Shown here: piece after piece, positions 12,331 to 14,210 of the stretch
Layout of the letters: every line of letters begins with the position of its first letter
Position numbering within the stretch: position 1 is the first letter of the stretch
Assembly: GCA_964566425.1 (NCBI GenBank)
Contig: CAZMIL010000018.1
Coordinates: 1 to 14,210 of the forward strand
Direction of reading: 5' to 3'
DNA length: 14,210 nucleotides
From: CAZMIL01 sp964566425
GTDB taxonomy: Bacteria; Patescibacteriota; Microgenomatia; UBA1406; GWC2-37-13
Position numbers and translations under genes: made by a program
Notes under the pieces: model-generated
Databases searched by the model: none
What the model was told of the DNA's origin: nothing
The model's input: only the letters and a program-made list of their open reading frames with translations

Positions 12331-13162
12331 TCTGCAATGCTGGACTCATGGTAGTTTTGAGATAAGCAGATTTAATGTTCCCTTTCCCTATGGCTTTAAA
12401 ATAAGCTTCTATATTTTCGATGAGGTCTTTATCGGCAAAAGAAACCTTACCTACTGTTAAGTGAATAAGTGGCGCTTTGGCTTCGGACTTCCAACGTATT
12501 CCTCCCTGAGCAAATTTTTGGGCAACTTCTTCGGGCTTGTCGGAAATTGTTCCTGTTTTGGGATTTGGCATTAAACCTTTGGGACCCAAAATCTTGGCCA
12601 ATTTTGCCAGTTTTGGCATATATGAGGGATGGGTCACGAGAACGTCAAAATCTATTCTTCCTTGCTCGATTCGATCAAGCAATTTATCATCAACAATTTT
12701 GATGCGTATTGTTTTACCTAAAGAATGTGGTAATTGAACTTCTCCTCTTAGTCCTTCTTTCGTAGCATTTAAATGCAACTCCACGGACTCATCAAACTTG
12801 GCATATTTGATTTTTTTGAGTATGTCGAGCGCTTTTTTAAGTTCAAGTTGCCCATTATTAACAACTGCTTTTTTTGCCTGTTGATATTTTTTGCCCCGGC
12901 CGCGGGCTTTGGCCGATTTTTTGACTTTTTTCCCTGTTTCTTCCGCAATTTCAAGCTTTCCCTCGGCCAGTTCTTTGGCCTTCTCCATCTTAACTAGAGC
13001 TTCTTTATCTGCCTCAACCGTAACGGTCCTCTCTCCGCCCTTCATTCCCGCGAGATGAACTTTTTTCTTACCCTCTTTTGTTTGTTTTCTCTTTTTTTGT
13101 TCCTGTTTTTGTTGTTTCTCGACTTCTTCAAGACCTAAAAAGCGAGTTTTTACTTTTCCCAT
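12320..13162 (-). CDS. rplA: Ribosomal protein L1 with basic N-terminal extension and shortened domain II
   Basis: This 280-residue L1 is the L1-stalk protein that binds 23S rRNA and, in many bacteria, represses its own operon. The L1 core begins near residue 88 (KARGRGKKYQQAKK); bacterial L1 normally starts there and totals about 230 residues. Residues 1-87 are an extra Lys/Glu-rich tail holding VHLAGMKGGERTVTVEA (35-51). The hallmark ILGPKGLMPNPKTGTIS (191-207) and the terminal TTMSPALQI are intact. In domain II, TIRIKIV (151-157) passes directly into DDKLLDRIEQG, skipping about 18 residues present in E. coli L1 (the 'FxxGxxAxxAxxAGA' unit). I recall the same two changes in Microgenomates L1. 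It follows rplK after 3 nt and overlaps the kinase-like gene at its 3' end by 11 bp. rplJ and rplL do not follow. Confidence 0.95.
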   Translation of the reverse strand: MGKVKTRFLGLEEVEKQQKQEQKKRKQTKEGKKKVHLAGMKGGERTVTVEADKEALVKMEKAKELAEGKLEIAEETGKKVKKSAKARGRGKKYQQAKKAVVNNGQLELKKALDILKKIKYAKFDESVELHLNATKEGLRGEVQLPHSLGKTIRIKIVDDKLLDRIEQGRIDFDVLVTHPSYMPKLAKLAKILGPKGLMPNPKTGTISDKPEEVAQKFAQGGIRWKSEAKAPLIHLTVGKVSFADKDLIENIEAYFKAIGKGNIKSAYLKTTMSPALQIKI

Positions 13163-13165
13163 AGA

Positions 13166-13588
13166 TTATTCAACATCGACACCCATTGAGCTGGCCGTTC
13201 CAGCAACAATTTTCATCGCTGCCTCTAAATTATCTGTATTCAAGTCGCCCAATTTTTGTTTAGCGATTGTTTCCACTTGTGCTCTGGTTAACTTCCCAAC
13301 CTTTTCTGTATTGGGTTTTCCTGAGGCCTTTTGTATCCCCAGGGTTTTTTTAATTGCCTCTGCAACCGGTGGCAATTTCGTAATAAAGGTAAAAGTCCTG
13401 TCTTCATAGACTGTAATTACTGCCGGAATAACTTGACCTTTTAATTTTTGAGTATGATCATTATAAGCTTTAATAAACTCCATAATCGGTACACCATGCT
13501 GGCCTAAAACCGGGCCTACCGGCGGAGCAGGCGTAGCTTCGCCTGCCGGAAGATTTAATTTAACAACCGTTTTTATTTTTTTTGCCAT
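13166..13588 (-). CDS. rplK: Ribosomal protein L11
   Basis: This 140-residue protein binds the GTPase-associated region of 23S rRNA with L10 and contacts the translation factors. The N-terminal domain shows AKKIKTVVKLNLPAGEATP and PPVGPVLGQHGVPIMEFIKAYN (22-43), and the C-terminal rRNA-binding domain shows TFTFITKLPPVAEAIKK and the terminal VAGTASSMGVDVE. The usual 'GQHGVNIMEFCKAFN' is GQHGVPIMEFIKAYN. It is a normal full-length L11. It lies 13 nt after nusG and 3 nt before rplA, in the standard nusG-rplK-rplA order, and is surely co-transcribed. The upstream GAAAGAAT is only a weak Shine-Dalgarno, so translation may be coupled to nusG. Confidence 0.97.
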   Translation of the reverse strand: MAKKIKTVVKLNLPAGEATPAPPVGPVLGQHGVPIMEFIKAYNDHTQKLKGQVIPAVITVYEDRTFTFITKLPPVAEAIKKTLGIQKASGKPNTEKVGKLTRAQVETIAKQKLGDLNTDNLEAAMKIVAGTASSMGVDVE

Positions 13589-13601
13589 ATTCTTTCAAGA
13601 T

Positions 13602-14210
13602 TTATAATTTTGCAACCTGGAGGAAATCGAGTTCGACCGGAGTTTCACGATCAAAAATAGAGACTAAAACACGAACTTTCCCTTTTTCTTCATCAATCGC
13701 TTGAATAGACCCTAAAAAGTCGGCAAAAGGACCCTCAACAATTTTAATCGCCTCTCCAACAGAGAATTTTGTCTTGAATTTTGGTTGTTCTTGTTTTACG
13801 AATTTCATAATTGCGGCGACTTCTCTATCCGAAATGGGAGTCGGCTTGAGTCCGGCGCCGACAAAACCAGTAATTCCTTCTGTCGTCCTTACCACCAACC
13901 AAGAGTTATCGTCCATAATCATTCTCACCAAAACATAGCCGGGGAAAACTTTCTCTTTTATCTTCGATTTCTTACCTTTTTTCACAACCACAGTTTCCCT
14001 CATCGGAACAACAATCTCAAAAATTTTATCTTCCACAGATAAACTTTTAATTCTCTGTTCGAGGGCTTGTTTAACACGGTTTTCGTAGCCTGTTTTAACG
14101 TGAATGACATACCATTTTCCGGGCATAACTGGCGCAGAAGCCTCTTCAACGGCAGGATTTTCCGCTGTTTCTTCCGAAATGGTCTGTGCTTGATTCTGAT
14201 TTTCGTCCAT
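13602..14210 (-). CDS. nusG: Transcription termination/antitermination protein NusG
   Basis: This 202-residue protein binds RNA polymerase, promotes processive elongation and couples transcription to translation or Rho. An acidic, Ala/Glu/Gln-rich tail (residues 1-30) precedes the NGN domain, which starts at KWYVIHVKTGYENRV (32-46) and includes EIVVPMRETVVVKKGKKSKI and the signature VFPGYVLVRM. The C-terminal KOW domain shows FSVGEAIKIVEGPFADFLGSI and ends VELDFLQVAKL. The ATG coincides with the last base of the window, so a more upstream start cannot be excluded; Met29 would also give a normal NGN domain. It leads the nusG-rplK-rplA operon. secE, the usual upstream neighbour, would be outside the window. 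Confidence 0.95.
   Translation of the reverse strand: MDENQNQAQTISEETAENPAVEEASAPVMPGKWYVIHVKTGYENRVKQALEQRIKSLSVEDKIFEIVVPMRETVVVKKGKKSKIKEKVFPGYVLVRMIMDDNSWLVVRTTEGITGFVGAGLKPTPISDREVAAIMKFVKQEQPKFKTKFSVGEAIKIVEGPFADFLGSIQAIDEEKGKVRVLVSIFDRETPVELDFLQVAKL

Noticed and set aside
1..14210. Alternative genetic code (UGA as Gly)
   Set aside because: Several well-bounded genes end in TGA (tyrS, the kinase-like gene, the 45-aa gene, the secreted protein) and no conserved protein needs TGA read-through.
1..14210. CRISPR arrays, insertion sequences, prophage or conjugative genes
   Set aside because: I saw no spaced direct repeats, transposase motifs or terminal inverted repeats; the gene content is ordinary chromosomal housekeeping.

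Overview
This 14.2 kb AT-rich window looks like a chromosomal segment from a Candidate Phyla Radiation (Patescibacteria) bacterium, most likely a Microgenomates-type lineage. The evidence is indirect: very tight gene packing, an archaeal-type tyrosyl-tRNA synthetase in an otherwise bacterial housekeeping set (bacterial MurB, LeuRS, TrpRS and NusG-L11-L1), and a ribosomal protein L1 with a long basic N-terminal extension and a shortened domain II, an architecture I recall from Microgenomates. TGA is used as a stop codon (tyrS, the kinase-like gene, the 45-aa gene), so this is code 11 and not the UGA=Gly code of Gracilibacteria.

Layout. 1-127 (minus) is the start of an M16-family peptidase that runs off the window. 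177-1046 (minus) is a secreted six-cysteine protein of unknown function. 1133-1203 is tRNA-Gln(CUG), followed at once by an AhpD-like protein without the redox cysteines. Then come a 45-aa conserved-looking small protein and murB on the plus strand, with leuS, an RRM RNA-binding protein and trpS on the minus strand. tyrS diverges from trpS across only 32 bp and heads a run tyrS - unknown 156-aa gene - transketolase. Convergent to that run is a minus-strand pair, a HEPN-like protein followed by a TerC-like DUF475 membrane protein. A plus-strand cytidylate-kinase-like gene then meets the minus-strand nusG-rplK-rplA ribosomal operon, whose first gene starts at the right edge.

How it works together. 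Most genes serve translation (three aminoacyl-tRNA synthetases, one tRNA, L1, L11, NusG, an RNA-binding protein), with one cell-wall gene (murB), one central-carbon gene (transketolase) and a few envelope or unknown genes. I found no mobile element, CRISPR array, rRNA or convincing intrinsic terminator.

The most striking signals are in the regulatory layer. Several genes have a consensus-like -10 box only 5-9 nt before the ATG, which predicts leaderless or nearly leaderless mRNAs (M16 peptidase, murB, trpS, tyrS, probably leuS and the HEPN gene). Other genes (AhpD-like, RNA-binding protein) carry Shine-Dalgarno sequences. All three convergent gene pairs overlap at their 3' ends by 11-23 bp, leaving no space for terminators. 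I do not see a clear new multi-gene system; the best candidates for new biology are the L1 variant, the 45-aa gene with its hairpin leader, the 156-aa gene between tyrS and transketolase, and the HEPN/DUF475 pair.
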